The notes beneath the pieces are model-generated. The model was not told the origin of the DNA. It ran no database searches and was given only the letters and a program-made list of their open reading frames with translations. From Labyrinthula sp. Ha (taxonomy: Eukaryota; Sar; Bigyra; Labyrinthulida; Labyrinthulaceae): a stretch of DNA of 64,000 nt. Where the stretch lies: the NCBI GenBank assembly GCA_015227615.1, contig JAALGZ010000001.1, positions 2,790,001 through 2,854,000 on the forward strand, in the 5' to 3' direction. The first letter of the stretch is position 1, and each line of letters begins with the position of its first letter. Below, in pieces: positions 35,063 through 45,934 of the stretch. The translations under genes were made by a program, and so were the position numbers.

Positions 35063-35251
35063 ATGGAGTCTTCAAAAACCATAAGAAGGAGAATAGATTA
35101 TTACTCTAACTCTACTTCTGGTTTTAAATCTATTACTCTATACAAGCACTCTGGAGGTCATGCTTTAGCGACTATATTCTTTGTTTACCAGTTGACTCGA
35201 CATCTAGAACGCTCTGTCCCAGGTATTGTAGGTTGTATTGTACTGCTTTAA
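35063..35251 (+). CDS. possible 62-aa protein with hydrophobic C-terminus
   Basis: An ATG at 35063 opens a 62-codon frame: a basic N-terminus with RRR, a Ser-rich stretch, then hydrophobic segments near residues 38-45 and at the very end. A potential 5' splice site (G|GTATTG) lies near its end, so this may be an exon, but I found no matching acceptor at the local intron length. It is not recognised and is short enough to be chance. Confidence 0.2.
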   Translation: MESSKTIRRRIDYYSNSTSGFKSITLYKHSGGHALATIFFVYQLTRHLERSVPGIVGCIVLL

Positions 35252-35583
35252 ATGGAAAAAGAAATAGAAAACTAATAGTCCCAAAACTCTTCTTCATTAA
35301 GAGATGTAACTGATTGAACTGGCCTCCACAAGTTTCCGAAGGAAATTAGTTTATAAGCTGTCCTAAGAGGGTGATGTGCTAAAATAATAGCTTGCTGACA
35401 CAGTGCCTTGACTCCAATCCTACCCTTTTCTGCAAAGTTTCTGTGGTTTTCTTATTTTACAAAACTAGAAACCTAAGTCGAGAGCTTGTAGTGATGAAAT
35501 TCTTGCGTGGAACCGGGTGTTTTGCTAGAATAAATAGATTAATTCTTAATTTCTCAAGACGTAGACAACTTAAGAAAAGGTAT

Positions 35584-38500
35584 CTAAGCCTGATTATCGG
35601 TTCCAGTTAGTTTTAGCACCTTTACTTCTGCTTCCACTTCTTCAGCGGCTTCCTTTTTGTTTCTCCCCGCTTCCTTCTGTGCTTTTTTCTCAAAGGCTTT
35701 GTACCCAAGAAGTCCCCCTAAGCCAAAGAAGAGAGCTGAAACTCCATAGACACCATAATGCGAGTCAGCACCATCATCCTGTGAATCACCACGCCTATCC
35801 CAGCCCCAGCCTCTACGACGAAGTTCTTGAATTTTGTCCTTATACCAATTAAAGACTGGCTTAGGAGTCCTCGATATATTGTCCTCAAAATCAACGTACA
35901 TTAGACCAAAGCGGTAGTCATAGCCATTTTGCCACTCGAAGTTATCCATTAGACTCCACGCAAAGTATCCTCTCATGTCCACTCCCTCTTCCACGGCCAC
36001 CGACATATTTCCAATATATTCTTCATAAAATAAGATACGCAATTCGTCTTCGTTTTCAACGGAGTCCAAGTATCCAACTCCATTTTCTGTGCAGATGATT
36101 CCACCCTCTGGTTGATACTTTTCCTGCAAGTATTTCAAAAGCATCCTAAACCCGAATGGAATTACTGCTAACCACTCAGGAGATGCCATTCTTTCTATAA
36201 GATGTTCTGCACCTGTAGCATCTTCAATTCCATTTTGAACGAACCCAGTTGTGTAATGATTTAAGCCAAAAAAATCAGATGAACCCTTCAGAGCAGCACG
36301 TTGCGTTTCTGTGAACTGAACACTGGCTAATTCTGGATTGGCAGCAAATATATCTTTCATAGATTGGGGGTAATCATTCTCTTCACTCCAAATAGGATCT
36401 GCGAACCACCCAATCCGTGCATCAAAAACAAGACCTTGTCGTTCACGATTCTCAGGAGTATCCCTCAACATGTGAACCCAAACCCCATCTAAAGTAATGC
36501 CTAACTGACCTTCGCCATCGCTGTTAAACTCATCATGGTATATGTGATATGATTCCGCATGTGCCAATAAGAGATGGTGTCCAGCAATGTATGGGTCAAC
36601 CCCAGGATTATCAGTTTTTCCGGGCGCGTGAACTCCAAAATTAAATCCTAAGAATGTTATGATCCAAGGTTCATTAAACGTAATCCAATGCTTGACGCGG
36701 TCACCAAACGCTTCGAACACAACTCTAGAATAATATGCAAAATGTGTTGGAAACTCCGGCGAAAGGAAGCCTCCAGTTTCATTGTGGAGAATGGCTGGAA
36801 TATCCCAGTGATATAAAGTGACCCAAGGTACAATGCCATTTGCCAATAGTTCATCAATTAAGTCACTGTAAAATTGGATTCCAGCCTCATTGACTTCACT
36901 GTCTGCATAACCACTAGGAATAACTCTGGCCCAGGCAATACTGAATCTATACGCATCAATTCCAAGCTCAACCATATTCTGTACATCTTCTTTATATCTG
37001 TGATAATGATCACAAGCGACATCGCCCACATCACCATTATCAATTTTCCCAGGAACTCTGACAAAATCGTCCCAGATGGACGGTCCCTTTCCATCCTCAT
37101 TCCATGCTCCTTCAATTTGATACGCGGAAGTAGCGCTACCCCATACAAAATCTCTTCTATATGGAGACCTTCTTGGTTCTTCAAGAACAATGAGATCACT
37201 AGTTTCTTCAACAAACTCCTCCACGAAATCCTGGTAAAAATAATACACTGGTTTCGGTGTTCTTTCTAAAGTTTCGTAATCGACATGCATTATCCCAAAC
37301 CTTATGCCAAACCCATCATTCCACTCAAAATTATCCATCAAACTCCACGCAAAGTACCCTCTAACGTCTGCCCCATCTTCAAGAGCTAGTGTCATATTAC
37401 CAAGATACATATTATAAAAATCAATTCTTAACTGTTCCTGGTTCTCACGTTCCTGAAAGTATCCTACCCCATTCTCGGTACATATTATTCCACCCTCAGG
37501 TTTCCATCTTTCATCAATGTAACTAAGCAACTTTCTAAACCCAAAAGGTGCTACTCTCAACCAGGTTGCAGAAGCTATACCTTCAATATAATCTCCTGCT
37601 GCGTCGTTGTTGATTATCCCATCAGTTACGAACTCCGTTGTGTAATGGTTCAGACCGAAGAAGTCGGATGACCCTTTTAAAGCTGCTTTTTCAGTAGCAG
37701 AGAAAGCTAGGTCTTCAAGGCCTGGTGTGCTTGAGAAAATGTCCTTCATAGCTTGTGGATAATCTCCATCACCCCAAATTGGGTCTGCCCACCAGCCTAA
37801 TCTTTGGTCTAGGGTAAGTTCCTGCAGTGCTCTATTCTCTTCTGTTTCTTCCAAGATTTCAACCCAGGGAGAGTCCAAAGTAATTCCAATCTTTCCTTCC
37901 CCATTGCTATTGAACTCGTTGTGGTACAAGTGATAGGTCTCGGCATGTGCCCGCAGGAGGTTGTGACCAACTATATATGGGTCAACACCTACGTTATCTG
38001 TCTTACCAGGTGCATGTATTCCGAAGTTAAAACCCAAGAACGCGATGATCCAAGGTTCGTTAAACGTAATCCAGTTCTTTACATTGCCACTAAGAGCTCC
38101 AAATACTGCTTCAGCATAATACGCAAAGTGCTCCGGAAAGTCATCACCCAAAAATCCACCAGTCTCATTATAGAGAGTAGCTGGAATATCCCAATGATAC
38201 AAGGTAGCAAAGGGAGTAATTCCATTAGCAAGCAATTCATCTGTTAAGTTCTTGTAGAATTCCAAGCCAGCTTGGTTAATTGGGGATCCGGCAAATCCTG
38301 TTGGAACGATTCTAGTCCATGCGATGCTGAATCTATAGGATTCCACTCCAAGGTCCACCAGGTGTTGAACATCTTCTTTATAACGATGGTAGTGGTCGCA
38401 TGCTACATCTCCTGTATCCCCATTTGCAATATTTCCAGGTACTCGAACAAAGTCGTCCCAAATAGAAGGACCTTTACCATCTTCATTCCACGCGCCTTCA

Positions 38501-38622
38501 ATCTGATATGCAGAAGTAGCAGCCCCCCAAATAAAGTCATCTGGATAAGCATAACCACCCTTAGGCCCAGAAGCTGCAGATAAACTAGCAAAGCAACTCA
38601 ATAATATTTTCCACTTTATCAT
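35584..38622 (-). CDS. membrane-anchored tandem GH1 beta-glucosidase (two catalytic domains)
   Basis: A single exon encodes 1012 aa. An N-terminal signal peptide (about 1-20) leads into two glycoside hydrolase family 1 domains, about 28-485 and 495-945, which are very similar to each other. Both keep the acid/base glutamate in FNEPW (E189, E651) and the nucleophile in TENG (E383, E846). Both also keep the QIEGAWNEDGKGPSIWD opening and the FAWSLMDNFEW block near the end. After domain 2 comes a short basic linker, one membrane span (about 956-976) and a charged Lys/Glu-rich tail of about 35 aa. The layout predicts a type I membrane protein with both sites outside the cell or in an endomembrane lumen, hydrolysing beta-glucosides or cello-oligosaccharides. 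It recalls animal lactase-phlorizin hydrolase, but the duplication looks local. The exact substrate is unknown. Confidence 0.95.
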   Translation of the reverse strand: MIKWKILLSCFASLSAASGPKGGYAYPDDFIWGAATSAYQIEGAWNEDGKGPSIWDDFVRVPGNIANGDTGDVACDHYHRYKEDVQHLVDLGVESYRFSIAWTRIVPTGFAGSPINQAGLEFYKNLTDELLANGITPFATLYHWDIPATLYNETGGFLGDDFPEHFAYYAEAVFGALSGNVKNWITFNEPWIIAFLGFNFGIHAPGKTDNVGVDPYIVGHNLLRAHAETYHLYHNEFNSNGEGKIGITLDSPWVEILEETEENRALQELTLDQRLGWWADPIWGDGDYPQAMKDIFSSTPGLEDLAFSATEKAALKGSSDFFGLNHYTTEFVTDGIINNDAAGDYIEGIASATWLRVAPFGFRKLLSYIDERWKPEGGIICTENGVGYFQERENQEQLRIDFYNMYLGNMTLALEDGADVRGYFAWSLMDNFEWNDGFGIRFGIMHVDYETLERTPKPVYYFYQDFVEEFVEETSDLIVLEEPRRSPYRRDFVWGSATSAYQIEGAWNEDGKGPSIWDDFVRVPGKIDNGDVGDVACDHYHRYKEDVQNMVELGIDAYRFSIAWARVIPSGYADSEVNEAGIQFYSDLIDELLANGIVPWVTLYHWDIPAILHNETGGFLSPEFPTHFAYYSRVVFEAFGDRVKHWITFNEPWIITFLGFNFGVHAPGKTDNPGVDPYIAGHHLLLAHAESYHIYHDEFNSDGEGQLGITLDGVWVHMLRDTPENRERQGLVFDARIGWFADPIWSEENDYPQSMKDIFAANPELASVQFTETQRAALKGSSDFFGLNHYTTGFVQNGIEDATGAEHLIERMASPEWLAVIPFGFRMLLKYLQEKYQPEGGIICTENGVGYLDSVENEDELRILFYEEYIGNMSVAVEEGVDMRGYFAWSLMDNFEWQNGYDYRFGLMYVDFEDNISRTPKPVFNWYKDKIQELRRRGWGWDRRGDSQDDGADSHYGVYGVSALFFGLGGLLGYKAFEKKAQKEAGRNKKEAAEEVEAEVKVLKLTGTDNQA

Positions 38623-39277
38623 TTTAGTTTAGTTTTCTACGGTAGGAAAAAAATATCTTGAACCTTCCATATCATACCTCTAGTCGGTAGCACTAATATA
38701 TTCACCCCGAGCTATTAGCGGTCACATTTTTCTTGGTAGTTGTCCAAGAATCTTCTGTTTCTACTTGATTTTCATCGATAACAGAATGGGTTGTACCTAA
38801 CGGTTCAATTATTTATTGATATTTTATAGAGCATCGTTCTTGCCGATAAAAGCGTTCCAAATAGTGAATGGATATACGAAAGATAAACCGAGTATATATT
38901 TATTTAACCAATCAAAATAAAGAATGCGATTCCGCCGTTTATGATAGTTTCTAGTTTATGAATAACATTTTATTATCGTGCTAAATTTGTTTTATATGGG
39001 TTACGAACGAATTAAACTATGTTAATGTATCAAAGATAATATACTACGTCACCAGCAATAGGAAATTGAGAACCAGATTCATAAGGTTGAAACTCAATAT
39101 TCTAGTTACACTACACTTCGAGATTTGAATATTTCCTTCCATTGTTTTTGACTATGTGTGTTTTTAAAACCTTTTCTAAAGGATAGACGTTATCCTCTCC
39201 ACTCTCAGGGCTTCTTCTCTTTTTCAGTTTGAACTAGGGATCGGATCTATCTTATTAATATTTTGTCAATAAATTTT

Positions 39278-39430
39278 TTGCCCATAGTTTTCTTATTGAT
39301 TGATTCTGATAGATCCTCCAACCACTTACATTCAATATTCATAAGCAAACTGAATTTAGAATCATTTGATAGGAATAAAAATCCAAATTCTCATATTGAT
39401 AATTAGGAACAAAATAATTATCACAAAATT
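39278..39430. repeat. dispersed AT-rich repeat, short copy
   Basis: It shares the left motif CTTATTGATTGATTCTGA followed by CCAACCA with the copy at 42110-42560, at about 85% by eye. It also shares an inverted partner, AGAATCATTTGA, on its right side. It looks like a MITE-type or other non-autonomous element, but the ends are not clear. Confidence 0.45.
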
Positions 39431-39626
39431 ATTGATGATTCTTAGCTAATCTGAAGCCCAGTTTCAACTTACGGGAGAGTTGAGAACCTTTCTGTGCTTG
39501 ACGGCATTTTTCTGCCTGACTCATTAGTAGCTCTACGATCTGGTAAGACTTATGTAAGGTTTCTGGTAATGGCCATTTGTACCCTAGCACATTTACGAGA
39601 CCGCGGAGATCCTTACGCAATGTCAA
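39429..39626 (-). CDS. possible terminal exon of an unrecognised basic protein
   Basis: A 65-codon frame ends at TAA near 39429. It encodes a Lys/Arg/Gln-rich, probably helical segment with WPLPETLHKSYQIVELL near the middle. There is no in-frame ATG at its head. A nearby AAG could be a splice acceptor, but I found no donor giving an intron of the usual local length and phase. I do not recognise it. Confidence 0.22.
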   Translation of the reverse strand: MTLRKDLRGLVNVLGYKWPLPETLHKSYQIVELLMSQAEKCRQAQKGSQLSRKLKLGFRLAKNHQ

Positions 39627-42109
39627 ATTCTTAAAAGCTCATGGCCGAATGGCGTTCAGCACTTGACAAGTTCATGTAACAAGCTTCACCGTTTCGCTAC
39701 ATCTCTTCCTAGAAATAGAGGAAACTTCCACGATAGCGAACAATTAAAGGATTCTAACTCCATTCAGAGCTTGGGGTTCAGCTCTTTACCATTAGAAGAG
39801 ATTTTTCTGAACACTGCAGTAAGAAGTATAAACTGGGAGAACTAGAACTGGAGAGCGTCTGGGAAAGCTTAAAAGCCAGAGTAGATGAGTAGTTTATGAA
39901 TATAATGTGAGTTTCCAACAAATAAAACAATCTGTTAAAAAATGTATGAAATACCAGCACTGCCGGTGTAGTCTGTGCAAACTTTTAACTGATCTTTGCT
40001 TCAGCTTTGTACATATTCATTTGCAATATAAGACAGTTGGCATCATTAAAAGGAGGTAATATAATTAGCTTATACACAGAACTTCTTTAGTTAAAATATA
40101 TTCATCAGATCTCTGCAGCTTCGTTAGAGTAAACTTTTACTCCATCACCTTATGATTTAGTGTGAACATGAGTTGCACTGTCTCCCTGAATTCTAGTCAT
40201 TTCATTATATGAGTGGAAATGGTTGAGCTCTCCAGGAAGAATTCCTGTGGGGTAAATGCTTGGATCTGTCCTAGGTGAACCCATAAAGGTGCAAGACCGA
40301 TGTGAACCGACACTTAGGAAGAATTATCGCCGTAGTCATCATATAATGGACATTGTACGTTACAAAATAAAATATTCTGCTATTTTTTGCAATAGTTCAC
40401 CTCACATAGGAATAAGGCTCTGCACGATCATAGTTTTTCTTTGGGTATATTACTATGTCAAGAAACTAGTCTGCTTACGATTAGTTTCATACAAGCTGTA
40501 GTAAGCAAATATTCAACAAAGTATGAATGCCCCCTATTCGTATTAGGAGATTGCGTTGTATAAAAAAAGAAAATTTGCTAGAACATAGAGCTTAAAGCCA
40601 AATAATGAGTTCAGCAAATACCCTTTTTAGTTTCTGAGTCAGCTAAAGAACCGTTCATAAGAGTATACTTATACAAAATAATATATTGAAAGTTTTGCTG
40701 TTGAGCAACTTAGTTTTTGACTTGATCTGCAGCGAGATATAGTGAAGAAGAGTGATTATGATTTTAATTATGCTTCAACCAAATGAATTTGTGAATAATC
40801 TTTCATATGAAATGGAATATAACTCTCGCATTTAGGAAAACACCTATGTGGTGCTCAATCATTTAATTTAATTTAAAACAACTGCAAAGCAGATGAAACT
40901 GAAGAAAACATTTAAAAGCAGTTGTTCTAAATGACAAAGAAAAGTAATAAAATTTAGAATAATTTCTTTTATTTGATATTCTTGTACGTTGTATCAAGAA
41001 CAATTCTTATGGTTTATGCTTTGTGATTCGAGAGCAAGGGAAACTCGTTATCGTGTCATTCTTAGATGTATCTATAAACTATTTTTCCATGTTCCAAATG
41101 ATGTTAAAGAAAAGTTTCTCCTATAGGTAGTGATTAATTTTAATTCGTTGATAATACATTGATATTGCTTTAAATTAAATTTTGCTTTTGTTTAATTCTG
41201 AGAAATTTGCGACTATTTCGAGTAATTATTGATATTCAAAATAAAGTCTGAAGAATTTGAAATGAATGAAACCACAACTTGCCTCTTGATAATAAACATT
41301 AAAAAAAGAGTCAATTTTTTACTGATCATTTTCAACAGTATGTATACCTACCTATAGGTCATTGGTGTGAAACATTACTACCAGAAAGGGATATACTGGT
41401 TAGGTATATCCCAGTAATTTTGCAACCGAGAAAGAAAGCAACACTTTTTCACCTGAAAAAGTCACCTTTCTATAGAGAAACTAAAAAGAGGATTGATGAC
41501 ACGAAAAAGTATCAGGGAGTGTAAGATAAACCAGCACAACGTATTTAGGTTACATTTTTATGAATGATACTTTCTAACAATAGCTAGATACAAATAGAGC
41601 AGTTATTGTAACCACCACAAGTAACCGAATAAATTGCATTTTAACTTTCCTTCATAGTTATATAGCTATATTCTGTAGCTTCCTATACCTGACGTCAATT
41701 CTAAATTGTAGAGCACTTTCATGTCTATCGTAAAATTCTAATACGGTGTAGTACGTTCCCCAACGTAGGTGAGGAGACATCACAAGTTTTGAAAAGTGTT
41801 CCATTTTAATATACTGCTCGTTACATGGTGTAGACAAGTTTGGTCATTTTCTTTACTTGCCTTCAGTGCATTTTTCGTGTGCGATAGTATTTTACGTGTA
41901 TGGGATGTCTCCTAGCAAAAGTCATGAAAGCATTAAAACTGGAAACTGTCACCCATAATCTCACGAAAATGCTTTGAAAAAGATATTGTCAATAGGTTAT
42001 GGATACTGAGCCTTATTTAGGGGGGTTTGTTAGGAAGTGAAATTACTTTTTGTAATCACTGTTATTGAATATCACTTTCAATTTCGGGTGACAATTTAGT
42101 TTTTGTTAA

Positions 42110-42560
42110 TTTATGAATATCAATTTTCACCATACTTTTCTTATTGATTGATTCTGAAAATTCCCCAACCATTTTTTTTTAATATTGATAGAATATTTAT
42201 TATTGATAATCACTTGATTATCAATAATAATTTTGACCACACGGCCCTGGGCCAAGATATCAAAATGTCTATATTTCATTTTTCAACCATATGAAATTCT
42301 TGTAAGCATGGGACAGATGGCCCTACTGTACCATATCACCGAAGTATTCCCAGGCCATAAGGTTTTTTATGTGTATTTTCATGTTTCGCATAAATAAAGA
42401 TATTTTATTTGGCTATTTAACCCGAAGTGGTGTGGTGCACCTCATTGTTTAGGCTCAATTAAATGTCAGAATAAAATCAGAATCATTTGACAAAAAAACA
42501 AAATCCCATATCTGTTATCAATAATCAGGCTGAAAAAGATTATCTAATTATTATTGTTAA
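42110..42560. repeat. dispersed AT-rich repeat, long copy
   Basis: Its left part (CTTATTGATTGATTCTGA, CCCCAACCA) and right part (ATCAGAATCATTTGACA, then AAATCCCATAT) match the two sides of the shorter copy at 39278-39430. About 290 extra bases lie between them, including the 42197-42230 hairpin and a more GC-rich core. The outer TTGATTCTGA and TCAGAATCA are inverted relative to each other, as in a MITE. Confidence 0.45.
42197..42230. repeat. perfect 15-bp hairpin, 4-nt loop
   Basis: TTATTATTGATAATC at 42197-42211 is followed by the loop ACTT and its exact reverse complement at 42216-42230. All 15 pairs match, all but three of them A-T. Confidence 0.85.
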
Positions 42561-43562
42561 TTTTTAGCAAAACAAATCCCTACTGTCAATAGAGTAAGGG
42601 CAGTGTCACAAGAAAAAGATACAACAATCTTTAGTTAGTGAAAGGATGAGATTTTAACTCATATAATTCCATTGAAAGCACCTCGACCCAGGGTCTTTTC
42701 CGTCAAAACAGTCCCATTTTCTCGTTTAAATGAGCTTCGACGCGCATCAGTTATGTATACTAGTATAAATCATTCTCGTACATGACGTAGTATCTGATTC
42801 AAAAATAAATTCCTCGAAAACCGAATACGGGTTTAGTAATGTAGTGGAATCGAAGCAGGTTAAAATTGGCAAACCTTTGTTATACCTCCTCTTGATTGAA
42901 CAAGATAGTGACCCTAAAAAAATAAGAACAGAATCAAGCTGACTGAATATATCAACTTGAGTTGAGTCTGCTAGATTTGTTCGATACATATTCAAAAGTT
43001 AATGTACACAAAAGATTGAATAAGGAGGTTAGAGTAATTACAAGAAATATAAATAGTCCAGCGTAGTTTTTATAAAGATGAATATCACAAGTAGTTCATT
43101 CAAGTATCGTAGCTGTGCAAATTTGAAGTGGTAATATCAATCAAGTTTTCATGACGATTCAACAGCGTCAGGACGAAACACGTGTAAGAGTTAGAAACAG
43201 AAAACCTACTCTAAGACACAGCTACGCCGAAGATGCTCTCTGAGTTCACAAAACTGTGTTACCTAAGATATGAAAATTGAAACACGAATATATTAGTTTT
43301 AATAATTCTTGTGTTCTATCATCAGCCGGTTGAAGATAAGTCCTAATTTAAAATAAAGTCTAAAAAGCTAACAGGCACTTCTTAGATCTGTGAACCTTCA
43401 GCACTAAATAATATAGGTGAACCCATATTTTTTCTAGAGTCTGTGCATAAAAATGGAAATTTGTCAAAATAGGTTATCTCATTTTTTCAAGAAAAGCTTC
43501 TTCAACTAGCCACCTCAAACAATATTTGCACTCATATTGGTAACCAAAGTTCTTGGTCTTAT

Positions 43563-43956
43563 TTATGCCTTCTCTATATGACTCAAATACCTAATAAAAG
43601 CAATCTGAAGCTTCTTCTTGGATAATGGTTTTCTTCTATGAAGACCTGTGTGCGGTACAACATTTTCCATAAATATTCTACTAAGCAGTTGAGCCGCGAT
43701 AGTCTGCGGCTTCTCCCCATGTTCCTTGTGGTAATGAGAGTTTTCTACTTACTTTTTTACGACTAATGTGATGAAAAGCTTTAGATAATATGCACCCCCC
43801 TAGAACATGATACATTTGCTGTGTTAATTTAGATTTTGATTTATAGGTCCGAGTTTTTTGTCGAAGAACTATTTCTATAACGGGATGTTCCAAACATTTC
43901 ATATACTGTATGGAACCTGTATCCAAATGCAACAAGTGGTCTACTAGCGGCTCCAT
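43563..43956 (-). CDS. unrecognised basic 121-aa protein, two exons
   Basis: From the ATG at 43956 the frame runs through a short helical N-terminus and a basic stretch (RQKTRTYKSKSK, residues about 35-46) to FHHISRKK. A 28-nt intron (43725-43752) then leads in phase 0 to EHGEKPQTIAAQLLSRIF and on to a TAA at 43563. Without the intron the frame would end early in unrelated sequence. The second exon is helical and basic, with RRKPLSKKKLQ. I do not recognise the family; a small nucleic-acid-binding or mitochondrial protein would fit the charge, but that is a guess. It diverges from the PhoD-like gene with 131 bp between starts. Confidence 0.6.
43725..43752 (-). other. 28-nt intron in the unrecognised 121-aa gene
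   Basis: It begins GTAAGT and ends CAAG, in phase 0. This is the only acceptor among the well-placed introns that is AAG rather than TAG or CAG, so confidence is lower. Confidence 0.6.
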
Positions 43957-44087
43957 TGAAACTTCCCAACAAATGGTGAGACCCGATTATCCCGTGCTGA
44001 CTACTTAGTATACCAGTATTCTAAGTTGAAGAGAGAACCAGTACACCAAGCTTACGCAACAAAACTTACTTTGCTTATACTTACGCA

Positions 44088-45454
44088 ATGTTTTTTCTTG
44101 TCTTTCTTTTGCCTGCCATGGTGGTTGCGCTCTCACAAGAAACAAACCAGACAAAGTACAGGATTCTCTTTGGTAGTTGTCACGACGTGAACCAAGTAGA
44201 TCCGCTGAACACTAAAGAAACTAAAATATGGAAGAGTATTTTAGACAGAGAACCTTCAGCATTTCTGTGGCTTGGGGATAATATTTACGGTGATTCCAGC
44301 AAATCTGAATTTACTTCCTTGATAGACTTTTTCAGAAATGGAATCTCTTCAATAGATTACTACGTCTCTGATGAATACATGCAGGAACTTTATTCCCAAA
44401 CTTTGCGAATACCATATTATCAGCAACTTCTGAATTTTGTTGGAAAGGAAAATGTACATGGAACATGGGGTATGTTTTTCGTTCTACAACTCTTATTCTA
44501 GATGACCACGATTATGGCCTGAGTGATGCTGGTTCAGAGTTTGAACACAAGGAAGCAACACAACAATTTCATTTAGATTTTTTTGATGTGCCTGCTGATG
44601 ATCCAAGACGCTTTCGTGATGGAATATATCACTCCAAAATTCTGTTTGATGGCCTTGCAAAAGTCATCCTCCTCGATTTGAGATTTTTTCGGGATTCCTA
44701 TTCTAACTCTACTGGAGATATGCTTGGAGAAGACCAATGGAATTTTCTAAATACTGAGTTGAATGATAATAGTAACGTGACTTTAACTCTAATTGCGTCA
44801 TCTCTTCAAGCTCTACCTGATGATAAACCGAAGGGAAATGAGAACTGGAATTCGCTGCCTGTCTCGCGCCAGAGGCTTTTTAACACAATAGGTGGAAGTA
44901 GTGCAGAGAATGTGATTATCTTGTCAGGAGATATTCATTTCAGTGAAATCAGTGAAGCTGAATGCATTTGTGGGGATGAAAGTTTCTTGTTACCTGAGTT
45001 TACAGCCTCAGGGATGACCCATTCTTCTGGTGAGACTTGGAGATCTCAGTTTTTTAAACGAATTGAGTTTTACTTCAATCCAACTACATGGCATCTGTCT
45101 AATTCTCAACAATTAAATAAAAATTTTGGGGAGATTGAGGTTGATCTGGAAGCGGAGGTTTTCTCTTTGCGAAGTTTTAGTGATGAAGGGCAGCGAATGT
45201 ACACAAAGACGTATGGGTTTGGAGACCTAAAGCAAAGGTATATTTTCTTAAATTTTCAAAGTATTAGTAGTTCCAGTGAAGCTGGTTTAAGGGAAGGGTC
45301 AGATTGTTCCTGTTTTCCTACAAGTCATAGGAAAAGAACTGCAGGAAAATCATTTCTGTTGTTTCTAGCCTGGTGTCTCCTTGTATACATTGTCTGGAGG
45401 CTTGTTAGATTCTTCCTGCTAGGTTCTAGGCCCTTTTGGGAAAAAATTATGTAA
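44088..45454 (+). CDS. PhoD-like metallophosphatase, secreted or membrane-anchored
   Basis: Two exons join through a 32-nt intron to give 444 aa (434 if a second, in-frame 30-nt intron at 45238-45267 is also removed). A signal peptide covers about residues 1-18. Metal-ligand motifs of the PhoD type follow in order: FGSCHD, LGDNIYGD, TWDDHDYG (formed exactly across the intron) and LSGDIHFSE. Near the C-terminus there is one hydrophobic span (about 410-430 in the longer form) and a short basic tail, so it is probably a type I membrane protein with its active site outside the cell or in a lumen. It would hydrolyse phosphomonoesters or phosphodiesters; the true substrate is unknown. It diverges from the unrecognised 121-aa gene. 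Confidence 0.93.
44470..44501 (+). other. 32-nt intron 1 of PhoD-like gene
   Basis: It begins GTATGT and ends TCTAG, in phase 1. Removing it forms the TWDDHDYG metal-site motif from the two exons, which is very strong support. Confidence 0.95.
45238..45267 (+). other. candidate in-frame 30-nt intron 2 of PhoD-like gene
   Basis: It begins GTATAT and ends ATTAG, with a TTTCTTAAATTTTC middle, just like the proven introns. Its length is a multiple of three and it holds no stop in the reading frame, so the protein stays open whether or not it is spliced. It lies in a variable part after the catalytic domain. Confidence 0.65.
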
Positions 45455-45934
45455 CTTAGCTAACAATGCTGGAGAATATTATGTAGATAGCAATAGTTTT
45501 TTGTTATACCCCTAAGAGATACTTGCAATATCCAATTTTCATCCTACAGGTTCATTGTCTTCCATTCTCTTCCTTGGTAGGAATGTTATTTGGTTAGAGT
45601 TAAAATTTAAGGTGTTCTTTCATAATCAAGAAAATATGTTATTCCATGGCATAGTCAAGATTTCAGAACAATATCGTACTATTTTTGGGCAAAGCAAATA
45701 CATTTAATACTGATAAAGCGAAAGAAAGACGCACCAGTGAAGATATCTTCCCAGAGCAAAACACAATGGTACTAGCGAACAGTTAAGGAGAATAAGATAC
45801 ACTTAGCAAATCGATTACTACGAATATACCCTGTAGAGTACTCTTCCGCAGATACAGAGCCTTTTCCAGGTTTCAGCGCGGCTAGCCAAACCCCTTCAAG
45901 AAGGTACACGGGAATTTCCGAGGTATTCTCTTCA
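45455..45934. other. intergenic spacer after PhoD-like gene
   Basis: About 480 bp without a supported gene. It presumably holds the 3' end of the PhoD-like transcript and the promoter of the next gene. I recognise no motif. Confidence 0.5.

Larger units (their letters stand above)
38623..43562. other. AT-rich gene-poor stretch with repeats
   Basis: I see no firm gene. It contains a repeat pair (39278-39430 and 42110-42560) and a perfect hairpin (42197-42230), listed separately. A minus frame at 39429-39626, listed separately, has protein-like composition but no resolvable start. Confidence 0.5.

Noticed and set aside
35392-35610. Plus frame overlapping the 3' end of the GH1 gene
   Set aside because: It runs antisense into the end of a certain gene, lacks an ATG at the head and has no family features.
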